From Ahrensia sp. R2A130 (GTDB lineage: Bacteria > Pseudomonadota > Alphaproteobacteria > Rhizobiales > Rhizobiaceae), in NCBI RefSeq assembly GCF_000179775.1, contig NZ_AEEB01000022.1:434001-498000 (forward strand): a stretch of DNA of 64,000 nt. Direction: 5' to 3'. Below are positions 8,845 through 22,340 of the stretch, in pieces. A program made the translations under genes and the position numbers. The notes beneath the pieces are model-generated. The model saw only the letters and a list, made by a program, of their open reading frames with translations. It did no database searches and had not been told where the DNA came from. Each line of letters starts with the position of its first letter. Positions within the stretch are counted from its first letter, which is position 1.

Positions 8845-9593
8845 AGAGCAGTCGTTTTTTGGCGTTATTGCTTTGCCTGACGACAAGTACCGCACAGGCC
8901 GGGCCACATGAATTTCTGACTGGCGAATGGGAAATGGTGTCGGAAACCAGTGAAAGCCTCGGCAATTTCGGTCTTGTGTTGCGGGACGGTCGGGTGCTGG
9001 GCAACGGAACCCTTATGGAAAGTGTACTTGCAGGGCGACGACTCGCAGTTCGTATGCAAAGCGTGAATATCACCGATGACGGCGTTCATTTGCAGGTGAT
9101 GTTCGACGAAGGCGGCAGCGGGTTGAAACGTGTCACGCCACTGCTTCTGACACTGCCAAAAAGGCCGGGGGGACCGATGCGGGGTTCGCTGCGCGAGGGC
9201 GAACGCTTCGCTTTGGTAACACTGCGCTATGTCGCAGCGTATCAGGGCGGTCTCGCCCCGCCTGATGAACAGGCACAAGCTGCTTCAAGGTCTGGTCCCG
9301 TGCAGGGTGCGACGTCTTACTCTTATGATCTCGTAGGCGTGCCTGCCGGCAAACGCATCACGTTGCGCGCAAAGCCATCAGGCGAAAGCACACGGGTCGG
9401 CGCGCTGCCTGCCGACAAGCGCGGTTTGCTGATGGAGCGATGCAGTCCAGCCATCGACGGCAACCACTTCGACAGCGTTAGCCACGCAGATCGGGTCGCA
9501 TTGTTGGCAGAGCGCTGGTGCGAAGTCCGAGACGTCGAAGGACATCAACAAGGCTTCATTAAAGGCCGTTATCTCACGCCCGTTGTTAACTAG
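8841..9593 (+). CDS. Secreted protein with C-terminal SH3b-like domain
   Basis: The 250-residue exoprotein starts in the ATGA overlap with the VWA gene. A signal peptide covers about 1-20 (ends TAQA). The N-terminal half (GEWEMVSETSESLGNFGLVL onward) is a beta-rich domain I do not recognise. After a linker near 145-155, the C-terminal part (about 158-249) fits a bacterial SH3 pattern: KRITLRAKPSGESTRVGALP, then WCEVRD and GFIKGRYLTP. SH3b domains usually bind cell-wall peptides or other periplasmic ligands. With the VWA protein before it and another SH3b protein after it, this looks like part of one envelope complex. That grouping is inferred from context. Confidence 0.75.
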   Translation: MKSSRFLALLLCLTTSTAQAGPHEFLTGEWEMVSETSESLGNFGLVLRDGRVLGNGTLMESVLAGRRLAVRMQSVNITDDGVHLQVMFDEGGSGLKRVTPLLLTLPKRPGGPMRGSLREGERFALVTLRYVAAYQGGLAPPDEQAQAASRSGPVQGATSYSYDLVGVPAGKRITLRAKPSGESTRVGALPADKRGLLMERCSPAIDGNHFDSVSHADRVALLAERWCEVRDVEGHQQGFIKGRYLTPVVN

Positions 9594-9605
9594 GGAAACC
9601 GTTCG

Positions 9606-10292
9606 ATGATCCGTTCCATCGCAACCACATTAGCCGCCTTGCTGTCGGCAACCACAGCTTTGGCCAGCGACTACATGTATGATGGAGCGCAAGTGAAGGT
9701 GAATGTTTCCCGTGACAAGGTGACGATCACTTATGTTTCACCAAAGGACGGTTCGCAGCGCGCCGGTACTCGTCCCGGCACGGTCTTGTTCAGAGGGCGA
9801 ATGAGCACAGCGGACAATGGTTCGCCCTATGTCGACGGAGATGCGCGCATCTTCAAACGAGGCTGCGACCCTACACCGTATCACGTCTATGGACCGATGC
9901 GGATGCCATACTCTTTCACATTGAGAGGCGCAGCGCCCGTGCTGGCCGAAGATGGTTGCGCGATTGTCGACAACGTCCATGAGGGACCTAATGCGGTTTT
10001 GAGATTCGTAACAATGGCCACGGGCATTATAGCGCCTGCTCCTCAGCCTAAGCCTGTTTTAGTACCGCGAAATGTTCCCGGTGCTATGTGCGTCACCGGC
10101 GTAGACCCAAGCAGTTTCCTCAATGTGCGCAGCGGGCCGGCAAAGACGTATGGAAACGTTGCGAAACTGAAGCCAGATGTCTGTGATATCGCTGGCCTGC
10201 GCCAATGTATCAACGGTTGGTGCGCCATCGTCCAAACGTCGTCGGGCGTAACGGGTTGGGTGCTACAGGACTATATTTCCCGACCGCGCTAG
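9606..10292 (+). CDS. Secreted 'TVLFRG'-domain and SH3b protein
   Basis: A 228-residue protein 12 bases after the previous gene. The signal peptide ends near ALAS (about residue 20). Residues about 22-140 repeat the domain of the protein at 4516-4938: GTVLFRGRM, GDARIFKRGC, Y-x-V-x-G, APV and a later Cys. Residues about 158-227 form a clear SH3b domain: SFLNVRSGPAKTYGNVAKL, then NGWCAIV and GWVLQDYIS. The protein links the two transcription units: its first half pairs with the lemA-side exoprotein and its second half with the SH3b protein next door. Cys residues in the SH3b part suggest export to an oxidising space. It is the last gene of the VWA operon, and the convergent gene ends 17 bases further on. 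Confidence 0.8.
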   Translation: MIRSIATTLAALLSATTALASDYMYDGAQVKVNVSRDKVTITYVSPKDGSQRAGTRPGTVLFRGRMSTADNGSPYVDGDARIFKRGCDPTPYHVYGPMRMPYSFTLRGAAPVLAEDGCAIVDNVHEGPNAVLRFVTMATGIIAPAPQPKPVLVPRNVPGAMCVTGVDPSSFLNVRSGPAKTYGNVAKLKPDVCDIAGLRQCINGWCAIVQTSSGVTGWVLQDYISRPR

Positions 10293-10309
10293 CGGCGCAT
10301 CTAATTTCG

Positions 10310-12379
10310 TCAGTCGCCCGGCATTGACATACGATACGTTGCGACCAGCGTACCCGTGGTGACATCCACCACGTAGGTCGAGCCGATCTCGACATCCTGC
10401 CTGACGAACGCTGAGACTGCGTTCTTGGGAGCAAGGACCATCCGCCAAGGGTCACTGTTCGCGACAGGCTCGTTCAGCGCCAGCGATATCCGTTCGAGCG
10501 CATAAGCGCGGTTCTGCGCCGTGTTTTCGAAATTGTCGTACACGTTCGTCATTTGTGACGGGATCAATTCGTCAGGCCCATCCGCGTAGCTCGGATCGCC
10601 TGCTGTCGCGTATGAAACAGCTACGGCAAGCTCAACGCTTGCACATTCACGCGACGAGACGATCTCGCCCGGCGTTCCGATCCATCGCATCGCTTCGCGC
10701 ACCGAGGCCCATGCGCGCATGTGATCGGCCATGGAGAGGCGGCGCGGTCCGTCGCATGTTTCGGGTTTACCAGACGCAGCATAGCTACCGGTTACGTTGT
10801 CGGGTGTTACGTGCAGCACAGCCAGCACATCGCGCGGCTGGTCACGCATTGCACCGGGCGCTGCGGGGCGTGCGTAGATTGCATAATCCGGTGTCTTGCC
10901 GCTGGTATAATCAGGCGTGTCAGGGCCGGGATTGTAGTTGCCGAGCGGCCCTGTCTCTGCTGCGGGTGCAGGCTTCGGCGCGGGCGCTGGATCTGGTGCA
11001 GGTATCGGCTCGAAATCCGGCCCGATCTCCACGGCCAGATCAACCAGCCGCTGTGGGTTGTCTTCGAACCAGACGATGGCCGTATCGACCCCTCCATCAG
11101 GAGCCTGCGGGTTTACCCCTGCCTCGACGAACAGTTCGACGTAACGCGAACACGAGCCGTTATCGTAGCCAACGCCACCGACCCCACCACCGACGCCGCC
11201 GCTCAGGCTGACAACCAGCGAGACTGCGCTGTCAAAGCCGCTGGCCGACAGGTTGGCGAGAAGTTCGAAATAGGCACCGCAACCGGAACCCGCCGCAGGT
11301 ACCGGTGACATAGGCACGTCAGGCGGATTCAGCACGAACGGTTGCGGGTTGATGGTCAAGAATGCCTGCGCCGCAGCGAGGCCACCGTCCGGAGAAGACG
11401 GGTTGAGACCTGCGCGGCGCATAGCGTCCAACGTCGCAGCACATTGTTGCTCCGTGGGTTGGGAATTGAAGGCGATGCCAAATTCGACATAAAAGCCGCG
11501 GACGAGCTGCACCATTTCGGTGCCACCTTTCGTGTTAAGAAGCCCCGTGACGATATCCAGTTCCTGACAGGCGCTTGCTTGTAGCGGGGCGGGCACAGGC
11601 ACGTTGGGCATTGCCGGTTTCAACGTGGGCTTTACGAGTGGATTGACCTGTGTGTTCGGGTCTAAGGGATCGACAGGACTTGGCGTGGGCGTGGGCGTGG
11701 GCAGAACCGCGACATTCGTCGTTTCCACGCCTGTGCGCAGATATTTGCGTAGGCTCCACGCCACGGTGCCGGGCACGACAAGCGCGCCTTCCAGCACGAA
11801 AATCTGGTTGCCGCTCAGAAGGATCTCGCTGGTCGACCCATCTGGAAACGTTGACGTGAAGACAGCTGGCTTTCCTTTCAACGCGGTCGGTAAAGGGATG
11901 TCGCTTTCCGTCAAAACCACTTTGCCGCCAAAACGGGCCATCAAAGCGTCATAGCCGCCAGCTAGTGGCATGATCTTAGCATCCAGCGTGGGCGAGACGA
12001 ATGAACTGCCTTCAGTCTTGATATCCACAATGGCGCGGGAAGCGGTGTCGCGTGTTTTGGCATTGGCATCCACGAAACTGGTAACGTTTACGCTCGTCCA
12101 TTCTCCAGCCAGACCGGTTCCGTCGACTACCACGACCTGACCAACAGATCCTGGCGGCGTGCGTAGCGGTCGGTCGATCTTGAGGTCGGGCCTTTCCACC
12201 AACGGTCGAACGTCAGGGTCGAGCGTTTTCGGTGCGTTCTGGTTTACCGCCGGTTTACCACCGGGCACCTGCAACGGTTTGGCCGGCACCTTGAGCTGCG
12301 CGAGCGCAGTGCTGGCTGTGAGCATCATCAAAGTCGCTGTCGAAAGGTAGAGTGCTTTAGGAACTGTGGGCGCGCGCAT
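10310..12379 (-). CDS. Large secreted protein with Pro-rich linkers, unrecognised
   Basis: A 689-residue protein from ATG 12379, where AGGAGAG gives a strong ribosome site; an upstream extension of the frame to 12493 is unlikely. The signal peptide ends near STALA. Visible parts are an N-terminal beta-rich region (about 60-240), a TPTPTPSP linker, two related modules each starting near a Cys and containing a (R/E)AG(L/V)NP-x(3)-DGG element (RRAGLNPSSPDGGL and VEAGVNPQAPDGGV), a second Pro/Ala linker (APDPAPAPKPAPA) and a C-terminal region with DNFENTAQNRAYALERISLA. No family is recognised. It is convergent with the VWA operon and divergent from the next large exoprotein, sharing the region 12380-12534. 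Its place among other exported Cys proteins suggests an envelope function; this is inference. Confidence 0.75.
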   Translation of the reverse strand: MRAPTVPKALYLSTATLMMLTASTALAQLKVPAKPLQVPGGKPAVNQNAPKTLDPDVRPLVERPDLKIDRPLRTPPGSVGQVVVVDGTGLAGEWTSVNVTSFVDANAKTRDTASRAIVDIKTEGSSFVSPTLDAKIMPLAGGYDALMARFGGKVVLTESDIPLPTALKGKPAVFTSTFPDGSTSEILLSGNQIFVLEGALVVPGTVAWSLRKYLRTGVETTNVAVLPTPTPTPSPVDPLDPNTQVNPLVKPTLKPAMPNVPVPAPLQASACQELDIVTGLLNTKGGTEMVQLVRGFYVEFGIAFNSQPTEQQCAATLDAMRRAGLNPSSPDGGLAAAQAFLTINPQPFVLNPPDVPMSPVPAAGSGCGAYFELLANLSASGFDSAVSLVVSLSGGVGGGVGGVGYDNGSCSRYVELFVEAGVNPQAPDGGVDTAIVWFEDNPQRLVDLAVEIGPDFEPIPAPDPAPAPKPAPAAETGPLGNYNPGPDTPDYTSGKTPDYAIYARPAAPGAMRDQPRDVLAVLHVTPDNVTGSYAASGKPETCDGPRRLSMADHMRAWASVREAMRWIGTPGEIVSSRECASVELAVAVSYATAGDPSYADGPDELIPSQMTNVYDNFENTAQNRAYALERISLALNEPVANSDPWRMVLAPKNAVSAFVRQDVEIGSTYVVDVTTGTLVATYRMSMPGD

Positions 12380-12457
12380 GAAACTCTCCTGGCAAGTGTT
12401 GCCACCCGCATCGGACAGCATGTTCTCACCAATGTGGAGCAAGGTTCCACAGCACCC

Positions 12458-12479
12458 GTCACCCAAATGAATGACGCGC
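12458..12479 (+). promoter_or_regulatory. 22-bp shared element, copy B
   Basis: The core TCACCCAAATGAATGACG lies in the divergent region between the genes starting at 12379 and 12535. It ends 56 bases before the ATG at 12535, the same distance as copy A (6698-6719) from its ATG. In both copies a CGGCA follows the element after about 8 bases. Confidence 0.6.
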
Positions 12480-12534
12480 CGCCAAACCGGCATCTCTAGC
12501 GTGGCTTCAACGCCTGTTGCCCCGGAGATCTGTC

Positions 12535-15294
12535 ATGTCTGTTTTCCCTACATTGCAAATGTCGCACATCTCGACGTTACGAAAGCATTGGCGTTACGGC
12601 TTGGCAGGATTAACTCTGCTTGCAGGCGCAGGCGCAGCCGCTCCGCAGGCGGTGGCGCAACCGGTTGCGCCTGGTATCGAATATTACAGCAGCGTCATAT
12701 CAGGGCGTTATGACCTTGCAGTAGCGGCAGACACGCGCGCCGGGCAGCCGAGTCTGTCTTTGACATACAAGGTAACGGCCCCGCGCGACTGCCTGCTCCC
12801 GGTCTTCAAGGCGCGTGGTCTGGCTTGGGAACATCTGTGCAAGTTTGCCCTCGACGGCGGCGGATACTTGAACGCAAAGGCGGCCTTGATCCGCACCGGC
12901 ACCACGCCGCCACTCTATTCCGGCATCCTGACTGCGCCGGACGGGACACAGATTGCGAGACTATCGTTCGATCAGAACCAGCAATCGCTGCTGACACTGC
13001 GAATGTTGGACAACACCAGCGAGTTCAACGATCCGCGCTCGCTGGTAAATCCGGGTACAATTTCCATTGGGGTACCCTCCAACATACCGGTCGTGGGAAG
13101 CAACGATTTTGCGTTTGGTGAGGCGCGCTTCAATCTGGAAACGGAAAAGGCGTCTTTTTACTTTCAGCGTAAGCCACGCTCGCCGGGTGGTAGCGCAAGC
13201 ATGCTGCCATACGATTTTGGTGCCCGCATGTTGCCGGACGCTGAGTGCCCGGGACCAGGACCGACGTGGCAGACAATATGTGCTGCCGCGAAAAGCAAAC
13301 CGCGCGGTCAAACCTATAGAGGGACTGCTACTTTATCAGCGGGCACCAACCCTTACCGCAGCGCAATTATGCCAAACGGTGGCGGTGTGCCGCTGACCAA
13401 TATCGGCATAGAGCCTGACACTGGCGTGATGCGCCTCGCCCCCGGTTGGCCGCGGCCGGAAGGATTTGATCACTACGCCCGCGATTTCGTGGTGAACGCG
13501 AACCCCAATAACATTTTTGTCGGGCAACTCACTGGCTTCTGGCAAGCCACATCCTCCGCTTTTCCCAAGTTGCAGTACCGCTTCACGCCGGTAGACCGGA
13601 CACGGGTAGGTGTTGAGGTCAGAACATTTTACCAAAACGGCTGCGGCCCCGTCGCCGGCTTGCTCAAGACCATGTGCGAGGTTTTGGACAAGGGTGGCTC
13701 TGCTACAGCAAAAGGCGAACTCGTGGGGCCGGGCGACGGCAGCGGCACCTATAGAGGCAGGCTCTCGTTTCAAAACGCCAACGGTCGCAGCGAGCCGCTC
13801 GATCACCTTATGGAGCTTACGCTAGAGCGCGGAGGAGAGGCGACTGTCGGTCTCGTTTCACAGGGCCTCACCAACGCTATCGCCATTCGCCCGATCGATA
13901 ACTGGGACGAGCTAGATTTCGAGCCGTCCAACGCCATCAATCTCGCATCCGTCATCGGACAGTGGGTGTCGAAGGCCGGTCCCACCGAGACGGTTTATGA
14001 AATGGATGTCACGCAGGCCTCCGGTGACACCCTCAATGTGGTTCTACAAGGGTTCAAAGAAGTTGGACCCTATAATCCGCCCAACCTCACCTATGCCCGT
14101 CTCGAAGAAAAGATGGACAAAGACGGCTCGTCCCTGCGAACAGAATTCAGCATCACCGCAGGTGAAAAGGATTGGCAGGGACAGATGTCCTGGCCAAACA
14201 CATTCGGCCCATATGATGCGGGGCTGTCGATGTATCCCCGTGGCGGACGGTTGCTCCTGAAGTTGGGTGAGAGAGGCACAGCAGAATTCGAAGACGGTCG
14301 CGTGTTCACATTTCGCCAAGGACCCATGAGTGACCTGTCGGACCAACCGGTCCCGGCGCCTCCGATCGAACCAAACGCAAGTGCCACAATCTGTCCGAGG
14401 GTCGCGGCCTTCGTCTCACAACCTATGCGCTTCGAGACCGTGCGCCACGTTTTGACAGCCATAGGCGAGACTGCGAGCGACGACGGCAAGGTGCGAGACT
14501 GTACCTCAGCAACAGCATTGATAAACTCGCTCGGGCTCACCGCAACCGGTGCAGAACCCTGGCCGGAGAACGGCAACGGCACTCTCGTGCAACAGCTCTC
14601 ACAAAGCGGCAACGGTGGCACCGTCATTCTCAAAGGGTCTGAACGTTCAGGTACGTTGACTGTAGATAGCTATGCCGGTTGCGCTGCTGAGACCGATCCC
14701 GCGATTTGTTCGCAACTGGCAGGCTCTGTCGGGCAAGCGCTTGCCATTAGCGGTGTGATCCCTGCTGGTATGAAAGGCTACGGCTTGGTGCAACTCGGCG
14801 GCGCCCCACATCTGGCGATCATCGACGCAACGACGACACCGAAGACATTCACCATCGCGCAGCAAACGGTACTTCTCACGTCACCCCTTGGCCCGGATGA
14901 ACCGCCCAAGACCAACGTTGCTATGTGTAATGGCGTCGAAGCCAATGTGATAACCCGGCCAACCCTTGCTGATGGCACGCCGATCGCAATCTGCAACCAA
15001 GACGGCACTTGCATGGATGGCGCTTCGAAGGATGAAACCGCACTTCCGATACATTTATGCATTGCGTATACGGAGGGGTACGGACTTCGCGGCGGTGGGG
15101 TAAGAGGCCCAGCTTGCATCACGCGTGGCGCGGTCGCGCCCCGCTCAACACAATTTAATCAGCGTCAGGGCGTCGCTGTCCTTGGCCTGATGACCAACAG
15201 CTATGACACGCCACCAGACCCCCGCAGCAGCGGAGCGTCTCACGTGTTTTGTACGGATTGCGAAATTGTGGAGGAGTTGAGATGCGCCAACTAA
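12535..15294 (+). CDS. Large secreted Cys-containing protein, unrecognised
   Basis: A 919-residue protein from ATG 12535, with GGAG eight bases upstream; an in-frame TTG at 12517 is less likely. An N-terminal hydrophobic segment (YGLAGLTLLAGAGAAAPQAVA) preceded by positive residues acts as a long signal peptide. The body is beta-rich, with three loosely similar elements around SGILTAPDGTQIARLSF, TYRGTATLSAG and GTYRGRLSFQNANGR, which suggest repeated lipocalin- or beta-sandwich-like units. The C-terminal third has many Cys, including TICPRV, AICNQDGTC and FCTDCEI, so it is probably disulfide-stabilised outside the cytoplasm. No database family comes to mind. It overlaps the next gene by 13 bases, so the two are co-transcribed, and its promoter region holds copy B of the shared element. 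Confidence 0.75.
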   Translation: MSVFPTLQMSHISTLRKHWRYGLAGLTLLAGAGAAAPQAVAQPVAPGIEYYSSVISGRYDLAVAADTRAGQPSLSLTYKVTAPRDCLLPVFKARGLAWEHLCKFALDGGGYLNAKAALIRTGTTPPLYSGILTAPDGTQIARLSFDQNQQSLLTLRMLDNTSEFNDPRSLVNPGTISIGVPSNIPVVGSNDFAFGEARFNLETEKASFYFQRKPRSPGGSASMLPYDFGARMLPDAECPGPGPTWQTICAAAKSKPRGQTYRGTATLSAGTNPYRSAIMPNGGGVPLTNIGIEPDTGVMRLAPGWPRPEGFDHYARDFVVNANPNNIFVGQLTGFWQATSSAFPKLQYRFTPVDRTRVGVEVRTFYQNGCGPVAGLLKTMCEVLDKGGSATAKGELVGPGDGSGTYRGRLSFQNANGRSEPLDHLMELTLERGGEATVGLVSQGLTNAIAIRPIDNWDELDFEPSNAINLASVIGQWVSKAGPTETVYEMDVTQASGDTLNVVLQGFKEVGPYNPPNLTYARLEEKMDKDGSSLRTEFSITAGEKDWQGQMSWPNTFGPYDAGLSMYPRGGRLLLKLGERGTAEFEDGRVFTFRQGPMSDLSDQPVPAPPIEPNASATICPRVAAFVSQPMRFETVRHVLTAIGETASDDGKVRDCTSATALINSLGLTATGAEPWPENGNGTLVQQLSQSGNGGTVILKGSERSGTLTVDSYAGCAAETDPAICSQLAGSVGQALAISGVIPAGMKGYGLVQLGGAPHLAIIDATTTPKTFTIAQQTVLLTSPLGPDEPPKTNVAMCNGVEANVITRPTLADGTPIAICNQDGTCMDGASKDETALPIHLCIAYTEGYGLRGGGVRGPACITRGAVAPRSTQFNQRQGVAVLGLMTNSYDTPPDPRSSGASHVFCTDCEIVEELRCAN

Positions 15295-15845
15295 TCATCG
15301 CCACGACGGCCTTGTTGCTTTCGGTCATACCATCTGTTGCGGAGGAGCCGGTCATCACGCCGGCGGACGGGGTATTCCCGCTGACGGGCATTTATTCGCT
15401 TGTTCCTCACACGCCGCCAAACCCGAACATGCCGGAGGCTGTGGCGGGCGCACTTTTGCAGGGCAATTGCACGTCTCCAACAGTCTTTGCTGCAAATGGC
15501 GTTGGTATGAGTTTCATCACCGTTATGCGGAAGTCAGGGCGTATCGCATCACTCCAACGCCTTCAGAAATGCACTATCGAAGACGGCATCATGTCCTGTC
15601 GTTCTGCTCGACGGCGCGGTAACGTTTGGTCCGTCGAAGAAAACCAGACAGCTCGAACGTGGCGGCTAGCCAGAAGCGATGACGAGCGAAACCTTCTTTG
15701 CGGACCTGAAAATGGTATCGCACCGCCGGATGGTGCCGCTTGCTATTCGCTGAATCTTTGCTCCACCGAAATCGGAGCAATACCGGTCGCGCGCACAAAG
15801 GGCAGCACAATCGCAATCATGCGAGACAGGCCCCCACTAGAGTAA
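15282..15845 (+). CDS. Secreted six-cysteine protein, paralogous to the VWA protein C terminus
   Basis: A 187-residue exoprotein from ATG 15282 with a strong GGAGGAG site; its start lies inside the end of the previous gene. The signal peptide ends near PSVA (about residue 20). From about residue 62 to 160 it has six Cys. The last four (SC, then LCGPENG, AC, YSLNLC) match the spacing of the last six-Cys region of the VWA protein at 8530-8778 (DC, LCLGGPDG, LC, ARMQRC). The two regions are probably one private domain family. No function is known. Its position in the same operon as the 919-residue protein, and its shared domain with the VWA operon, tie the two transcription units together. Confidence 0.7.
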   Translation: MRQLIIATTALLLSVIPSVAEEPVITPADGVFPLTGIYSLVPHTPPNPNMPEAVAGALLQGNCTSPTVFAANGVGMSFITVMRKSGRIASLQRLQKCTIEDGIMSCRSARRRGNVWSVEENQTARTWRLARSDDERNLLCGPENGIAPPDGAACYSLNLCSTEIGAIPVARTKGSTIAIMRDRPPLE

Positions 15846-16444
15846 GAAACTTGGTGCATGCGACGGTACAGGTCACAAACGCTGGATCTCCAAACAACAA
15901 CTTCGGCATATGCAGCAAAACTGTAGGTCGGTTGCTTTCCGCTCACTCGCACGCGAGGTGTAAATGCGACTTTGAAGGTTCGCTTCCCGTCTACATATGC
16001 CGGTCAACGTATGGTGAGGCCGCTTGAACGTCAGCGTCCGCTATCGGGACAACCAACCTTATTCCCAAATGTGCAATTTGGGGGCGCATAGCGGACCAAA
16101 TCTCTCAAGATTAGGCGACGCCTTTCCGACCGATGACTGCAGAGCACCACGTCGAGAGCCTCATATTTTGTTCAAGTCCATGTTCAAGCCAGAAGACAGC
16201 GGCAAGCGAACCGCCAGCAACGTTCTCCCACAGCTAAGCATTTGCCGCCCATAAGCGGTGACCATCGCGGAAACAGAAAATTGATTTCAAAGGCGTGGAA
16301 CCCTTTGTTCCGCATGCAGGCTACGTCATAGTAAAACTTTAAACAGAACCGCTCCACGGCACTTAAAGAACATGCGTAATTACCGTTTCATTCAATCGAA
16401 ACTATTACGTCGCTAACTGATATTTCGTGTCATTCTACAATTAT
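15846..16444. other. Gene-free stretch before gyrB 3' end
   Basis: About 600 bases with only short, unconvincing frames. A 9-bp inverted repeat, GTCCGCTAT at 16036-16044 and ATAGCGGAC at 16088-16096, encloses a 43-base spacer. A 5-bp palindrome (GGAAC-N5-GTTCC) lies at 16297-16311. Neither is followed by a T run, so no clear terminator is seen. Confidence 0.5.
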
Positions 16445-19036
<2,592 letters not shown>

Positions 19037-19061
19037 TTATGGGGATGGACCCCAGTACGTT

Positions 19062-20926
<1,865 letters not shown>

Positions 20927-21051
20927 TCACCATGAAGTCACCCGACCACCTGTCTATAGCTCTCGTGGCGCTTTACCCTTTGACAGGTCACGCCCCCCTC
21001 GTTAGACCGCCCAATACTTCCATGACCGACCGAAAATAAAGAGGCAGTTCC

Positions 21052-21495
21052 TTGGCCAAACCAGAACTCGGTGAAAAGCGCGCCTGCCCCGAATGTGGCG
21101 CTAAATATTACGATCTCAACCGCGATCCCATCATCTGCCCGAAATGCGGCACGCAATTCGAAATTGCAGTCGCTGCCGTAACCGCAAAGGCCAAGCCTGA
21201 GAAGGAAGCCGAAGCGAAGGAAAAAGCAGCCGACGACGAAGATGAAGACGAAGTGGACGATGCAGGTCCAGAGGTCATCTCGCTCGAAGACGCAGAAGAC
21301 GATGACGGCGACACCGTGGACGGTGACGACGATGATGACGACACGCCGGACATTCCCGATGTCGACGTCGATCTGGATGATGACGACGATGACAAGGCGG
21401 ATGATTCCACCTTCCTCGACGACGATGATGACGACAATGACAACCTTGCCGACATCATTCCAACAGGCGGTGACGACGACAAAGAAGACACCTGA
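21052..21495 (+). CDS. TIGR02300 (FYDLN acid domain) family protein
   Basis: A 147-residue protein typical of Alphaproteobacteria. The N terminus carries a zinc-ribbon-like pair of Cys motifs, CPECG at about 12-16 and CPKCG at about 29-33, around the signature YYDLNRDPI. The rest is an extremely acidic tail rich in Asp and Glu with runs of up to seven Asp. The function is unknown. The start is TTG 21052 with GAGG upstream. Low sequence complexity in the tail explains long but spurious frames on the opposite strand. A weak hairpin (AGCCTG / CAGGCT, 21626-21642) follows downstream. Confidence 0.9.
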   Translation: MAKPELGEKRACPECGAKYYDLNRDPIICPKCGTQFEIAVAAVTAKAKPEKEAEAKEKAADDEDEDEVDDAGPEVISLEDAEDDDGDTVDGDDDDDDTPDIPDVDVDLDDDDDDKADDSTFLDDDDDDNDNLADIIPTGGDDDKEDT

Positions 21496-21778
21496 TCCAG
21501 CACGGGTGAAGACAGAAGCCACGCGAGCATTTAATGCCTGCGTGGCATATCTGGAACTTTAGATTTCAAGTCGAGATAGTCGCTGCACATAAAGCTTGGC
21601 GGCTTATCACATGATTGGTGAAACGAGCCTGCAAAACAGGCTTGTCTTACTAACCAGCGTTTCGTAAGGAAGCGCCGTTCGGCCAACATAAAAAGTGGTT
21701 AAACCATCTCGGACGCAAGGCCCAAAGCCAAGCGCCCACCCGATCCGGCCCTCGTAAAACGAGCGGCACAAAAGATCA

Positions 21779-22340
<562 letters not shown>

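Noticed and set aside
16297-16311. GGAAC-N5-GTTCC as an EcfG-type general stress promoter
   Set aside because: The -35 element GGAAC has no CGTT at 16-17 bases in either direction.
20938-21522. Val/Ile-rich minus-strand frame resembling a membrane protein
   Set aside because: It is the reverse of the poly-Asp tail (GAC/GAT codons read as GTC/ATC) of the TIGR02300 protein.
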